In this document: in pieces, positions 45,267-55,108 of the stretch | How the letters are laid out: each line of letters opens with the position of its first letter | Numbering within the stretch: position 1 is the stretch's first letter | Assembly: GCA_002686085.1 (NCBI GenBank) | Contig: NZAC01000006.1 | Location: forward strand, 48,036-112,035 | Source of the DNA: Roseibacillus sp. | GTDB taxonomy: Bacteria; Verrucomicrobiota; Verrucomicrobiia; Verrucomicrobiales; Akkermansiaceae | DNA: 64,000 nucleotides | Direction of reading: 5' to 3' | Notes under the pieces: model-generated | Databases searched by the model: none | What the model was told of the DNA's origin: nothing | Seen by the model: the letters and a program-made list of their open reading frames with translations, nothing else | Program-made: the position numbers and the translations under genes

Positions 45267-46931
45267 TTACCGGTTCTTCAGATAGCCCCGCGCGATGAAT
45301 TCTCCCAGTTGCACAATACCAGCTGTGGTAATAACCAGCATCTTTTCCTGTGGCGGCAGATCAAAGGCTTTCAGGTGAAAAATGTTCGGGCTCCCTGAGG
45401 CGATCCCTGCCATGTTCCCCACCACATCCAGCTTGTTGAGGTTTTCCACATCGGTCGGGGGCTGCTGGCTTACAAACCATCTCAGTCCGGGCCGCTTCAG
45501 GTCCTTCCGGCTCTGCTCAATGATACCCTGCACCCGCGCAGCCGCCTCTTTCCGGTAGGGATGAAAGGACATGTCATTCTCACCCATGTGATAAAAGACA
45601 CCCTCGACTTCCACTTCATGTCCCTTTGCCGACAGTTCGCTTATTGAGTCCTCTACGAATTGGATGAACTTCGGATAAATATGCCGGCTCTTCGCCATGC
45701 TACCTTCCGGAGTCCAGTCGATGATTTGCGAGCCACTGTGGGTAAACTTGGCGATGGCGACGTTGCCCTCGATGGATCCCGCAATTTTCCGAGCAAAACT
45801 CAACTCCGGACCGAAGGTATCGTAGTAACCGGTATACCCGAGTGGCTCCCATCCTCTTGAGCGGTAATAGCCACCACCGAGATTATATCTGTAGGCAATC
45901 AGGGGATTGTCCTTGAGCAGCGCCGCGCCCCCTTTGAGCGCCTCCAGCTCCTGCACGAAGGCACGTTCTCCCTCCATGTTACGGTGCCCCGCAAGAATGA
46001 AGAGCTTCACCGCACTACCCTTTTTATAAGGCCATTTTTTCAGAGGGCGGGGCGACCTGACTGTCAGGCCAATCGTGCGCAGATAGGCAGCGGCATAGTT
46101 TTCCCCATGCTGCAGTTGCCCAAGGGTCCCATAGTGGTAGTGCAACCCGACCGGACGGCCAATCTCCGCCCCCACATGTGAGGTGGGTACATACTCCGCC
46201 CGAACATCGCTCGACGTGACCTCTCGCTGCCCAAGGCTGATGGCATACATACGGGGTCGCAGATCCATTCCCCAGATCGTCTTGGTGCATAACTCCCCAA
46301 TGTAGAACTTGAGATCCGGAGCCCTTAGGTCCCGGCGCCAGCTCGCGAGAAAGTTCTTCAGATTCCGGCCATAGGATTCCATGTAATCTCCGTTAAACAT
46401 ATCGTTCTCCCCCTGGTGCCACATGAACCCCTCGAGACGATGCTTGATCCCCTTCTCATCTAGCCCGGCCAGAGCCTGCCGGATAGCCTCAAGCGCGAGC
46501 GGATACATTTTAAAACCGATAGGATCATCTGGATTCCAATCTCCTCCGAGATGAGTCCCCCCGGCGGCCACCTTGATGATGCCAACAGGAGCTTGAATAT
46601 GTCTGGTTATCTTCCGGGCAAAACTCAGTTCCGGCCCGACCACTTTATTGACAGGCTGAAGTGCCACCCATCCCTCTGATCGCCTTTTGTTCTCCCGGCC
46701 GATACAATAGTTGAACAGGACCTTCTCCTGCGGATTTTCCAGTCCGGCATATGGCGGAAAGCGCTTGATGTCTCCCACTTTAGAATCAGAACCCACCATG
46801 TTGGATTGGCCTGCGAAAATGAAAACCCGCATGGTCTCGTGATCCTCATTATCCTGACCTGATACCGACAGCGCTGGAGACCAAAGAAGGAGGCCGCAGG
46901 CCAGAACAGAGAGGAAGCAGGGTCTCTTCAT
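45267..46931 (-). CDS. Tandem SASA (sialate O-acetylesterase-type) protein, second copy with altered catalytic residue
   Basis: 554 residues from ATG 46931 (signal peptide ending near SVSG; frame open to 47036). Two SASA domains follow. The first (about 34-310) has the active-site FAGQSNMVG with nucleophile Ser43 and HQGEND. The second (about 311-550) starts ILAGHRNMEG, in which the serine is replaced by Arg317, although HMGEND is kept. The first domain should be an active carbohydrate esterase; the second is probably non-hydrolytic and may bind sugar or hold structure. It is exported and likely deacetylates polysaccharide. The tRNA-Leu gene begins beyond its 5' end. Confidence 0.9.
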   Translation of the reverse strand: MKRPCFLSVLACGLLLWSPALSVSGQDNEDHETMRVFIFAGQSNMVGSDSKVGDIKRFPPYAGLENPQEKVLFNYCIGRENKRRSEGWVALQPVNKVVGPELSFARKITRHIQAPVGIIKVAAGGTHLGGDWNPDDPIGFKMYPLALEAIRQALAGLDEKGIKHRLEGFMWHQGENDMFNGDYMESYGRNLKNFLASWRRDLRAPDLKFYIGELCTKTIWGMDLRPRMYAISLGQREVTSSDVRAEYVPTSHVGAEIGRPVGLHYHYGTLGQLQHGENYAAAYLRTIGLTVRSPRPLKKWPYKKGSAVKLFILAGHRNMEGERAFVQELEALKGGAALLKDNPLIAYRYNLGGGYYRSRGWEPLGYTGYYDTFGPELSFARKIAGSIEGNVAIAKFTHSGSQIIDWTPEGSMAKSRHIYPKFIQFVEDSISELSAKGHEVEVEGVFYHMGENDMSFHPYRKEAAARVQGIIEQSRKDLKRPGLRWFVSQQPPTDVENLNKLDVVGNMAGIASGSPNIFHLKAFDLPPQEKMLVITTAGIVQLGEFIARGYLKNR

Positions 46932-46995
46932 TCTTCCCAAGATCCATACGACAGGCCGGGAGCCAAGGCCTTTAGGAGGAAAAATAGTTTTAAAG

Positions 46996-47083
46996 TGGTG
47001 CGCACGAGAGGACTCGAACCTCCACGAGTTATTCACTCACTAGAACCTGAATCTAGCGCGTCTACCAATTCCGCCACGTGCGC
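46996..47083 (-). tRNA. tRNA-Leu (CAG)
   Basis: On the minus strand the sequence begins GCGCACGTGGCGGAATTGG and ends CTCGTGCGCACCA. The 7-bp acceptor arms GCGCACG and CGTGCGC pair perfectly. The anticodon arm CTAGA-TTCAGGT-TCTAG gives anticodon CAG, which reads CUG codons. A long variable arm (GAGTGAATAACTC) marks a class II leucine tRNA, the T arm contains GGTTCGAGTCC, and CCA is encoded (46996-46998, after discriminator A at 46999). 88 nucleotides. Confidence 0.96.
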
Positions 47084-47206
47084 CCGGAAATCGGGGCGGC
47101 AGAAAAGCACCCACACGTTGAGATTGCAATGCCTTTTGCACAATCCTCGCGCTCGGCGCCGTTTCATCATTGCAAACTTCTCTGAAGAGCCAACCATCTC
47201 CCTGCA

Positions 47207-50047
47207 ATGAAGAAGCCAATCCCCTTCCTTTCTCTCCTCCTGATCTTGGGAGGAAGCGCCTTTCTCCCCGCAAATGAGGCCCAGCCAGCCAAATGGCCCC
47301 AAGAAGACAGCGATATCGCGGTCGATCCAAAGGTCGAGTTTGGAACCTTGAAAAACGGGATGCGTTTTGCAATCCGCAGAAACGCCGAGCCCCCGGGGCG
47401 AGTCTCTCTGCGGCTCCACGTAGCTGCGGGCTCCCTCAACGAAGCGGATGATCAGCGCGGATTAGCACACTTCCTAGAGCATATGCTCTTCAATGGCAGC
47501 AGGAACTTCCCGGATGTTGAGAATCTTCTTGGGCAGATGCAGCGGCTCGGTATCGCCTTCGGATCGCACGCCAACGCCTATACGTCATTCGACGAGACCG
47601 TTTACATGCTCGACCTTCCGAATACTGAGGAAGAAACCCTGAAGCTCGGTTTCGACGTCATGAGGGATTTTGGCGATGGAGCTTTACTCTCGTCTGAGGA
47701 AATCGAGAAGGAGCGCGGAGTCATTCTCTCTGAGAAGCGATCGAGAGACTCCGTTGAAATGCGTCTTATGGAGCAGCAGTTCAGCTTCCTTCTTCCCGAT
47801 TCTCTCATTGCTCATCGCTTTCCAATCGGAACCGAAAAGGTAATTAAGGAAGCCCAGCGCGAGCGCTTTACCTCTTTTTACGAGGATTACTATACCCCAA
47901 ACAGCATGACCTTCATCGTGGTGGGTGACATTGATCCGATGGTCTACAAAAAACGGATTATCGACACATTTTCATCCATGAAGAATCCAGACCAACCAGG
48001 AACCGCGCCAGAAATGGGCACGATCCCGAAGGGTTTCAAATTTCAAGCCGCCGTTTTCTCCGACAAGGAGGTCAAGAGTGACGATCTCGCACTAGGGTTC
48101 GTCCAAGCCTACAAGACCACTCCCGATAGTGTCTCAAACCGAATCAAGCGATACCCTCTCAGCGTTGCAAACTCAATCATTGGCCGCCGATTCGACATCC
48201 TCGCCAAGAAGGAGGGATCTCCAATCTCCTCTGGAAGCGCAGGGAGGTTCGAGTGGTTCAACGCCATAGAATTTGGTTCGATAGATGTTACCGCGGTAGA
48301 GGGCAAATGGAAGGAGGCCATTCCTGTAATGGAGCAGGAACTGAGACGTGCCCTGCAATTTGGCTTCACCGCAACGGAGTTGGACGAAACGAAGGCAGAA
48401 ATCATCAATCAAGCAGAGCAGGCCGTTCAAAGAGCCGACACCCGGCAGTCCTCCTCTTTGGCCATGGGCCTTGTCAACAGCATCAACTCTAACCGGGTCT
48501 TCACCAGTCCAGCTGAGTCCCTCCGCATTACGAAGATGGCCGTTGAGGCCCTCACCCCAGAGAAATGCCACGAGGCACTCCGCAATTTCTGGAAAGACCG
48601 GGACCTTACAATCACGCTTACCTCAAAAAGCGCGCCCAAAGATGGAGCCAGCGTTCTAACGGCCCTCTATAAGGAAAGTCAGGCTGTGAAGGTTGATCCG
48701 CCGGAGAAAAAAGCCGAGGTCTCCTTTGCTTACACCGAGTTTGGCGATCCTGGAACGGTAACGTCCAGACGCGAGATCAAAGATCTTGGAATCACCCAGT
48801 TAATTCTCTCGAACAATGTAAGAATAAATCTCAAGACCACGGACTTCGAAAAAAACTCGATCAGTGTGCATGGCCGCTTCGGAAACGGCAAGCTGACTCA
48901 ACCTGTCGACAAGCCAAGTCTGGATATGTTTTCGACGGTTCTCCTCAATGCCGGAGGACTAGGGAAGCACAGCAGTGACGACCTCAAAAGAATCTCCGCA
49001 GGACGGAACGTGAGTGCCAGCCTTGGAGTCGACGAAGATGCCTTTACTGTCGATGGCCGCACAACTCAGGAAGATCTCGAAATGCAGCTCCAGCTTGTTT
49101 GCGCAAGGATTACCGATCCTGGATACAGGGAGGAGGCTACTCGGCAGTTTCGTAAGATGCTGCCCATGATGAGCTCGCAGCTGAAATTCACAATCAGTGG
49201 AGCAATGGCCGAAATGCAGGAATGGTCGCGCGGAGGCGATGGCCGCTTCGCTAAGCCGGATGCCGAGGTGCTCGCAAAATACACAGCTTCTGATGTCAAA
49301 GAATGGGTCAACGAGGAATTCGAAAAGGCCTACCTCGAAATAAGCCTCGTTGGGGATTTCGATGTAGAGAAAACAATCCCGCTTCTTCTTAAAACAGTGG
49401 GTGCACTCCCTGATAGATCCAGCACCAAACCAGCCCTGAGTAAGGAGCGAGAAATCCAGACTCCCTCTCTGCCGGCTACCAAGAAATTCACCTATACCTC
49501 TAAAATTCCTCAGGCAGCATCTGTTGTCGGGTGGAAGATTCCACCAGTGCGAGAAGATATTGGGGAACTGCGACGCCTGAATGTCCTTGCCACGATTCTT
49601 GATGACCGATTGAGAACCAAACTGCGGGAGGAACTCGGAGCAACCTATAGCCCACAGGCTCATGCGAGCGCGAGCATGGTCTTTGACTACGGCAACCTGA
49701 TGGCGATGTCGATCGGCGCACCCGAAGACGTAGAAAAAGTCACGGGACTGATTCACGAAATGGGACTCCAGCTCGGCTCCGAGGGGGTTACCCAGGATGA
49801 ACTGGACCGGGCGCTGAAACCAATTCTGTCCAATCTAGAGAAAACCCTCAGGGATAATGGTTACTGGCTCAACACCGTCATGGCCCAATCCCAATCCGAA
49901 CCCTACCGACTCGACTGGGCGCGCGAACGTGATGCGGACTATGCCTCTATCACCCTTGAAGAGATCAACGCTCTGGCCAAAAAGCACCTCGCAAAAGCCA
50001 ATGCAGCTCAAATGGCCATTCTTCCCGAAAAGGCTCCCGACCAGTAG
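47207..50047 (+). CDS. M16-family zinc peptidase (insulinase/pitrilysin type)
   Basis: 946 residues with a signal peptide (about 1-22). The inverted zinc motif HFLEH is at residues 88-92 (GLAHFLEHMLFNGS), with the distal glutamate in EEIEKERGVILSE near 166-170. The protein is double-length: two M16 pairs, with a second active-like half starting around residue 500 that lacks HxxEH. GDFD/ALPDRSS and the late LDDRLRTKLREELGATYSP are typical of these proteins. Periplasmic or membrane-associated oligopeptide degradation is expected. It ends in a compact stem-loop. Confidence 0.92.
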   Translation: MKKPIPFLSLLLILGGSAFLPANEAQPAKWPQEDSDIAVDPKVEFGTLKNGMRFAIRRNAEPPGRVSLRLHVAAGSLNEADDQRGLAHFLEHMLFNGSRNFPDVENLLGQMQRLGIAFGSHANAYTSFDETVYMLDLPNTEEETLKLGFDVMRDFGDGALLSSEEIEKERGVILSEKRSRDSVEMRLMEQQFSFLLPDSLIAHRFPIGTEKVIKEAQRERFTSFYEDYYTPNSMTFIVVGDIDPMVYKKRIIDTFSSMKNPDQPGTAPEMGTIPKGFKFQAAVFSDKEVKSDDLALGFVQAYKTTPDSVSNRIKRYPLSVANSIIGRRFDILAKKEGSPISSGSAGRFEWFNAIEFGSIDVTAVEGKWKEAIPVMEQELRRALQFGFTATELDETKAEIINQAEQAVQRADTRQSSSLAMGLVNSINSNRVFTSPAESLRITKMAVEALTPEKCHEALRNFWKDRDLTITLTSKSAPKDGASVLTALYKESQAVKVDPPEKKAEVSFAYTEFGDPGTVTSRREIKDLGITQLILSNNVRINLKTTDFEKNSISVHGRFGNGKLTQPVDKPSLDMFSTVLLNAGGLGKHSSDDLKRISAGRNVSASLGVDEDAFTVDGRTTQEDLEMQLQLVCARITDPGYREEATRQFRKMLPMMSSQLKFTISGAMAEMQEWSRGGDGRFAKPDAEVLAKYTASDVKEWVNEEFEKAYLEISLVGDFDVEKTIPLLLKTVGALPDRSSTKPALSKEREIQTPSLPATKKFTYTSKIPQAASVVGWKIPPVREDIGELRRLNVLATILDDRLRTKLREELGATYSPQAHASASMVFDYGNLMAMSIGAPEDVEKVTGLIHEMGLQLGSEGVTQDELDRALKPILSNLEKTLRDNGYWLNTVMAQSQSEPYRLDWARERDADYASITLEEINALAKKHLAKANAAQMAILPEKAPDQ

Positions 50048-50064
50048 ACCCCGTCTTTGGGGTC
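50047..50064. terminator. Stem-loop overlapping the M16 peptidase stop, probable bidirectional terminator
   Basis: GACCCC (50047-50052), loop GTCTTT, GGGGTC (50059-50064), then AATCTT. It begins on the last base of the stop codon and sits 5 bases before the end of the converging ilvD gene. The stem is only 6 bp and the T-run is short, so termination is inferred. Confidence 0.5.
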
Positions 50065-50068
50065 AATC

Positions 50069-51772
50069 TTAGAGATTCTTGTCCGTCACTGCCCCCTCAC
50101 TGGCAGAGGTGACAGAGGCCGCATACTTCGCCAATACTCCTCGGCGATAGTGGGGCTCCGGGCGGGTCCACTCCGCTCTTCGTTTTTCCATTTCCCCTTC
50201 ATCGAGATCCACAGTGATCTGGTTGGCAACCGCATCAATCGTAATCTGATCACCCTCCACGAGTAGACCTATTGGCCCACCCTCGTATGCCTCCGGAGTA
50301 ATATGACCAACTACAAATCCGTGACTGCCTCCGGAGAACCGTCCGTCTGTAATCAGAGCGACACTGTCCCCAAGACCCCTGCCCATGACAGCCGCAGTGG
50401 GCCCAAGCATTTCCCGCATCCCCGGCCCTCCCTTGGGTCCCTCACGGCGAATAACGATCACATCCCCAGCAACAATATCCCCATCAAGGATAGCTTTCAT
50501 TGCACCTTCCTCAGAATCAAAAACCCGGGCACGCCCGACAAAGGCTTGCCCTTCCTTTCCTGAAATCTTGGCCACCGCTCCCCCGGGAGCAATATTCCCG
50601 TAAAGAATTCGGAGGTGACTGTCGGCCTTGATAGGGTTGTCAAGTGGCCGAATAATCACCTGGTCTTCAGGATATTCGAGGTCTGAATTGGCCAAGTTCT
50701 CGGCCATCGTCCGACCGGTTACGGTGAGGCAATCGCCATGCAGCAATCCTCCCTTGAGAAGCATCTTCATCAGAGGGACCGTACCTCCAATATCCACAAG
50801 AGGAGCCATCTCGAATTTACCGCTTGGTTTGAGATCGGCTAAAACTGGCACCCGTTTCCCAATCTCGGTAAAATCATCAATACTTAATTCCACCTCGGCT
50901 GCATGAGCCATCGCAAGAAGGTGTAAAACCGCATTGGTGGAACCACCCAGGGCAATGACAAGGGTGATTGCATTCTCAAAGGCTTTCCGGGTCATGATGT
51001 GACGCGGCGTAATTCCCTTCTCCAGCATCATGAGAACAGCCGCACCCGCATCGAAGCAATCCCTCATCTTGTCTTCTCCCACAGCGGTCTGGGCCGAGCT
51101 GTTGGGAAGACTCATCCCTAATGCCTCAATCGCACTTGCCATCGTGTTTGCTGTATACATTCCGCCGCAGGATCCTGCCCCGGGAATCGCACTCTCCTCT
51201 ACCGCCTGCAGATCGGCATCGGTATATTCACCACTCGCATGTTTTCCGACCGCCTCAAACACCGAGACAATATCCAGAGACTTTTCTTCTCCCTGCACCA
51301 TTGAGCATCCCGGGAGGATGGTTCCCCCATAGACAAAAATTGACGGTCTGTTGAGGCGTGCCATGGCCATTACGCATGCAGGCATGTTCTTATCGCAGCC
51401 ACCAATAGTGATCACCCCGTCCATTCCTTCGCATCCCGCCACGGTCTCGATGGAATCCGCGATCACTTCGCGACTGACAAGGGAATATTTCATCCCTTCG
51501 GTTCCCATCGAGATCCCGTCCGAAATCGTGATCGTATTGAATATCATGGCTTTTCCTCCTGCTGCATCAGCACCCTTGGCTGCTTCCCGAGCAAGACGAT
51601 CAATATGCATATTGCACGGAGTGACTTGACTCCAAGTAGAGGCCACGCCGACGAGAGATTTTCCAAAGTCCTCTTTTTTGAAGCCCACTGGATAGAGCAT
51701 GGCACGGCTTGGGGCTCGGTCGGGACCATCGAGCACAACGGAGGAGTGCTTTCTGCTGGGTTTGTCGGTCAT
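50069..51772 (-). CDS. ilvD: Dihydroxy-acid dehydratase
   Basis: 567 residues, normal length for IlvD. The enzyme dehydrates 2,3-dihydroxy-isovalerate and -methylvalerate to 2-oxo acids in valine, leucine and isoleucine synthesis. The iron-sulfur cysteines are seen in [28 protein letters not shown] and [14 protein letters not shown]. Late motifs [20 protein letters not shown] are also diagnostic. Cytoplasmic. It is divergent from serA over 222 bases that I could not assign to any leader, and no other ilv genes are visible. Confidence 0.96.
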   Translation of the reverse strand: MTDKPSRKHSSVVLDGPDRAPSRAMLYPVGFKKEDFGKSLVGVASTWSQVTPCNMHIDRLAREAAKGADAAGGKAMIFNTITISDGISMGTEGMKYSLVSREVIADSIETVAGCEGMDGVITIGGCDKNMPACVMAMARLNRPSIFVYGGTILPGCSMVQGEEKSLDIVSVFEAVGKHASGEYTDADLQAVEESAIPGAGSCGGMYTANTMASAIEALGMSLPNSSAQTAVGEDKMRDCFDAGAAVLMMLEKGITPRHIMTRKAFENAITLVIALGGSTNAVLHLLAMAHAAEVELSIDDFTEIGKRVPVLADLKPSGKFEMAPLVDIGGTVPLMKMLLKGGLLHGDCLTVTGRTMAENLANSDLEYPEDQVIIRPLDNPIKADSHLRILYGNIAPGGAVAKISGKEGQAFVGRARVFDSEEGAMKAILDGDIVAGDVIVIRREGPKGGPGMREMLGPTAAVMGRGLGDSVALITDGRFSGGSHGFVVGHITPEAYEGGPIGLLVEGDQITIDAVANQITVDLDEGEMEKRRAEWTRPEPHYRRGVLAKYAASVTSASEGAVTDKNL

Positions 51773-51994
51773 TAGCGGGACTCTTCCAGACCTCGCACCG
51801 GGGTCAAGCGAGGAGGAGCTCAGGAGTGAACAAACTCATACCCTGGCGTCCGGGGTAAACAGACCACGGGCGCTTACGAGGCCTCCCTGATCGTAAATCC
51901 ACCGCACCACCCTCCCAGAGACCGGCTGACAGGCTGGAAGAGCCCTCCTGCCCTTGCCTTTCTCTCTCGTCTGGCATAAATCCAACGCAAACAA

Positions 51995-53605
51995 ATGGCC
52001 AGTCACCGTGTCCTCGTCGCGGATCCCATCAGTGAGCATGGGGTCACCCTCCTGAACGACCACCCCGACATTACTGCCGACTTTATTCCCGATCTCGGTT
52101 CTCAGCCCGATAAACTGCTGGAGATTATCGGGGATTACGACGCTCTAATCGTTCGTTCCCAGACCAAGCCCAACGCCGAGGTTATCGCTCGTGCATCCCG
52201 GCTCCGCGCAATCGGGAGAGCTGGAGTAGGGGTTGATAACATCGATCGGGAAGCGGCAAGCGCTCATGGGGTCATCGTCATGAATACCCCAACTGGCAAT
52301 ACTGTATCCACGGCCGAACATGCCTTTGCCCTCATGCTTGCAACTGCCCGCAATATTGCCCCAGCACATGCTGGTGTCCTTGCCGGGGATTTCAAGAATT
52401 CCCGAAAGGCATTTTCTGGCATTGAAATGAACGGCAAGCGTCTTGCTGTAATCGGAATGGGGCGGATTGGGAGCGAGTTTGTAAAAAGGGCGCAGGGGTT
52501 CAACATGAAGGTCGTCGCTTTTGACCCCTTCCTGACGCAGGCGAGAGCCGATGAACTGAAGATCGAACTGGCAGATTCGCCGGATGCAGTCCTCGACGGA
52601 GCAGATGTCGTTACACTCCATGTGCCTCTAACTGATGATACCCGACACATCATTAATGCCGAGCGACTGGCCCTTATGAACAAGGGTGGACTGATTGTAA
52701 ATTGCGCACGGGGCGGGCTCATCGATGAGAACGCACTCAAGGCTGCGATCGATACAGGGCACATTGCCGGTTGCGCTCTGGACGTCTACGAGAACGAACC
52801 TCCGTCCCCAGATCACCCCCTGTTTGCCTGCGAAAAGCACGTCGCATTTACCCCACACCTTGGAGCCTCTACTGCGGAAGCCCAGGAAAACGTTGGAATC
52901 CAGGTTGCGGAACAGATCCGGGACTTTCTGACAACCGGGGAGATACGGAATGCCATCAACATGCCATCCCTCGATGCCGCCGCCCTGGCTCAGCTCGGAC
53001 CTTATCTGAATCTTGCGACTGCGCTTGGCAAAGTGCTCGCCAAGCTGGGACCAGCAAGCCCTGATTCCCTGAGGGTCTCTTACCATGGAGCTCTCGCCGA
53101 GCAGGACACTGGACTAGTCTCTCGCCATGTTCTCACCGCACTCCTCTCTGCAGCATGTAACGAAGGACAGGTGAATATCGTGAATGCTCCAGCCGTAGCA
53201 AAATCCATGGGACTCGACCTCACGGAGTCTACAATTAGTGCGGCTACAGAATTTTCGGAGCTCCTCGTGGCGGAACTGACGAAGGGTAATGCCAAGTTTC
53301 GCCTCGCTGGTACTATCATAGGGAGAACCCCTCGGATCGTGGAAATCGATCGCACATTCGTCGATACGAATATCGAGGGACACTTCCTGATAGTTTCCAA
53401 CGATGACAGGCCAGGAATCGTCGGGGCTATCGGCTCCACCCTCGGAGAGGCCGAGGTCAACATCGCCAACATGTCTCTTGCTCGCAACAAGCAGGACGGG
53501 AGTGCCCTCACCATCATTGAAATCGACCAACCACTTGCCCCTGAGGTGATGGATACGCTCAGAGGAGTGGGTGGGATCCTTTCTGTCACAGGCGTCACCC
53601 TGTGA
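51995..53605 (+). CDS. serA: D-3-phosphoglycerate dehydrogenase, long form
   Basis: 536 residues, first step of serine synthesis. It has the N-terminal nucleotide-binding/substrate core (LIVRSQTKPNAEVI, GRAGVGVDNIDREAA, AVIGMGRIGSEFVKRAQGF, NCARGGLIDENAL, FTPHLGASTAEAQENVG), an intervening ASB-type domain (about 320-455) and a C-terminal ACT domain (HFLIVSNDDRPGIVGAIGS) that usually mediates serine feedback inhibition. This is the bacterial/human long form. It is divergent from ilvD. Confidence 0.96.
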   Translation: MASHRVLVADPISEHGVTLLNDHPDITADFIPDLGSQPDKLLEIIGDYDALIVRSQTKPNAEVIARASRLRAIGRAGVGVDNIDREAASAHGVIVMNTPTGNTVSTAEHAFALMLATARNIAPAHAGVLAGDFKNSRKAFSGIEMNGKRLAVIGMGRIGSEFVKRAQGFNMKVVAFDPFLTQARADELKIELADSPDAVLDGADVVTLHVPLTDDTRHIINAERLALMNKGGLIVNCARGGLIDENALKAAIDTGHIAGCALDVYENEPPSPDHPLFACEKHVAFTPHLGASTAEAQENVGIQVAEQIRDFLTTGEIRNAINMPSLDAAALAQLGPYLNLATALGKVLAKLGPASPDSLRVSYHGALAEQDTGLVSRHVLTALLSAACNEGQVNIVNAPAVAKSMGLDLTESTISAATEFSELLVAELTKGNAKFRLAGTIIGRTPRIVEIDRTFVDTNIEGHFLIVSNDDRPGIVGAIGSTLGEAEVNIANMSLARNKQDGSALTIIEIDQPLAPEVMDTLRGVGGILSVTGVTL

Positions 53606-53632
53606 TAACCAGCACCTGTTCCTGATCCCGAG

Positions 53633-54091
53633 CTAACGCCGGTTAAACCTTGCCACCTCTCGTTCGGCCTCTCTCATTTCAGCCCGCTTTTTCAGGTCGT
53701 GTCTCTGGTCGGTATGGCTTTTGCCCTTCCCCAGCCCGAACTCGACTTTGACCCGACTTCCTTTGAAATACAGCCGGAGGCAGGGAAGAGTGTATCCCTT
53801 CTCGTCGGTTGACTGAGCGAGCTTGAGGATCTCATTCTTGTGAAGAAGTAATCGACGAGGACGTTTCGGTGCATGCTGAAAATACTCGCCTGCTGCCTGC
53901 CATGGCTGAATATCACATCCATACAGAAAGGCTTCCCTGCGCTCGATGCGGACGAAAGCATCGGAGATGTTTACCTTGCCCTCTCTGATGGACTTGACCT
54001 CTGTGCCCCTGAGCTGAATCCCTGCCTCGTGGACCTCTGAAATAGAATAGTCGCGGCGTGCCTTCTTATTTCTGGCAACATCTCGACTCAT
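53633..54091 (-). CDS. smpB: SsrA-binding protein
   Basis: 152 residues, normal SmpB length. Motifs: NKKARRDYSISEVHEAGIQLRGTEVKSIREGKVNISDAFVRIE, RRLLLHKNEILKL and the basic C-terminus GLGKGKSHTDQRHDLKKR. SmpB with tmRNA rescues stalled ribosomes. No tmRNA gene was recognised in this window. It lies 36 bases after the rpoZ gene on the same strand. Confidence 0.96.
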   Translation of the reverse strand: MSRDVARNKKARRDYSISEVHEAGIQLRGTEVKSIREGKVNISDAFVRIERREAFLYGCDIQPWQAAGEYFQHAPKRPRRLLLHKNEILKLAQSTDEKGYTLPCLRLYFKGSRVKVEFGLGKGKSHTDQRHDLKKRAEMREAEREVARFNRR

Positions 54092-54127
54092 GATCCGGAC
54101 TCCACCGCAGGCAAGCCTGCCTGGTCA

Positions 54128-54397
54128 CTAACCATTTGATTCCTCGGCAAGCTTGACCTTGCCCTCGATAATTTCGGTCAGCGCAATATCTGCAGCTCCC
54201 ATACTTGGCACAGTATCAATTAGGGGAGCCCGCCCGGTGTTCAGTTGTTGAACCCGCTTGGAAACCATATTGATGAGAATCTGCGGATCGGTGACGAGTT
54301 CTGCTGCCTGCTCTACGAGATCACTTTTCATGGGTCTACCGGAAAATTCAGGTACCGGCTTCGGCTGCTCGAAGGGAATTACGTTATCAGCCTCCAT
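54128..54397 (-). CDS. rpoZ: RNA polymerase omega subunit
   Basis: 89 residues from ATG 54397 (frame open to 54463); ATG 54331 (MKSDLVEQ) is an alternative. The omega-type core reads LINMVSKRVQQLNTGRAPLI and ends ADIALTEIIEGKVKL, equivalent to the R.R.L and AL.EI..G parts of RpoZ. Omega helps assembly of beta-prime. Position next to smpB supports a housekeeping role. Short and weakly conserved, so the call is probable. Confidence 0.75.
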   Translation of the reverse strand: MEADNVIPFEQPKPVPEFSGRPMKSDLVEQAAELVTDPQILINMVSKRVQQLNTGRAPLIDTVPSMGAADIALTEIIEGKVKLAEESNG

Positions 54398-54664
54398 CAG
54401 CACGTTCTGGTTTTTACATTGGGGAGAAATATATTCTCCCGCTCGGGACGCTGGAAAGACCACACTTCAAGCCTTCATTCAAGAAATTTTGCTCGGATTA
54501 GCTGTTTGGCACCATAATCAGCCTCTAACGGACCTGCAGAACATTACCTCTCCCCAATAACGAGGCTCCCCGGAACAACCCGGACAGCTAGACAGGAAAA
54601 ATAGAATATCACACAAACTTGATCAGGAAATCCAAGCCGGCAGGCTCCCACGAACCCACTCCAG

Positions 54665-55054
54665 TCACAGAAGCTTGATGCCAAAGGGCTTGAGAATCGC
54701 AACCAATCCGAAAAAGAGAACCACCGTGAGGACACAGTTGACTGCGAGCGCTATTCCAAAGCCCCACCCGTTACGTAACATCCATGGAAGGACAAGGAAC
54801 ATGGGGAGGGTTGGCAGCACGAACCAGAAGGTGCCCTCGGCATGATTGGCTATCCGCTCGGGATCCTGTTTTTCCAGACGCATCCAGATCATCGCCAGCA
54901 GGGAGGTGAGGGGCAGCGCAATCAGGAGGGCCGAAAGACGGTCGCTGAAGACCTGAATCTTGGTCACAAAGAGGACCACGAGAGCCGTGAGGATGAGCTT
55001 CGTGATATCCAGCCCGGAAAAACTGATAACCTTCTCCCAAGGAATTTTGCTCAT
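54665..55054 (-). CDS. DUF3147-family membrane protein
   Basis: 129 residues from ATG 55054 (frame open to 55114). Four hydrophobic segments (DITKLILTALVVLFVTKI, LSALLIALPLTSLLAMIWM, FVLPTLPMFLVLPWML and ALAVNCVLTVVLFFGLV) match DUF3147, a small integral membrane family of unknown function. It is divergent from the lipoprotein gene. Confidence 0.8.
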   Translation of the reverse strand: MSKIPWEKVISFSGLDITKLILTALVVLFVTKIQVFSDRLSALLIALPLTSLLAMIWMRLEKQDPERIANHAEGTFWFVLPTLPMFLVLPWMLRNGWGFGIALAVNCVLTVVLFFGLVAILKPFGIKLL

Positions 55055-55108
55055 CTGGTATACGGCTTGCGGTTGATGAAGCCCGACCTTGCACATTATA
55101 AACCCGTC

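Noticed and set aside
51773-51994. Possible amino-acid-responsive leader between ilvD and serA
   Set aside because: No leader peptide rich in branched amino acids or serine and no recognisable riboswitch elements seen.
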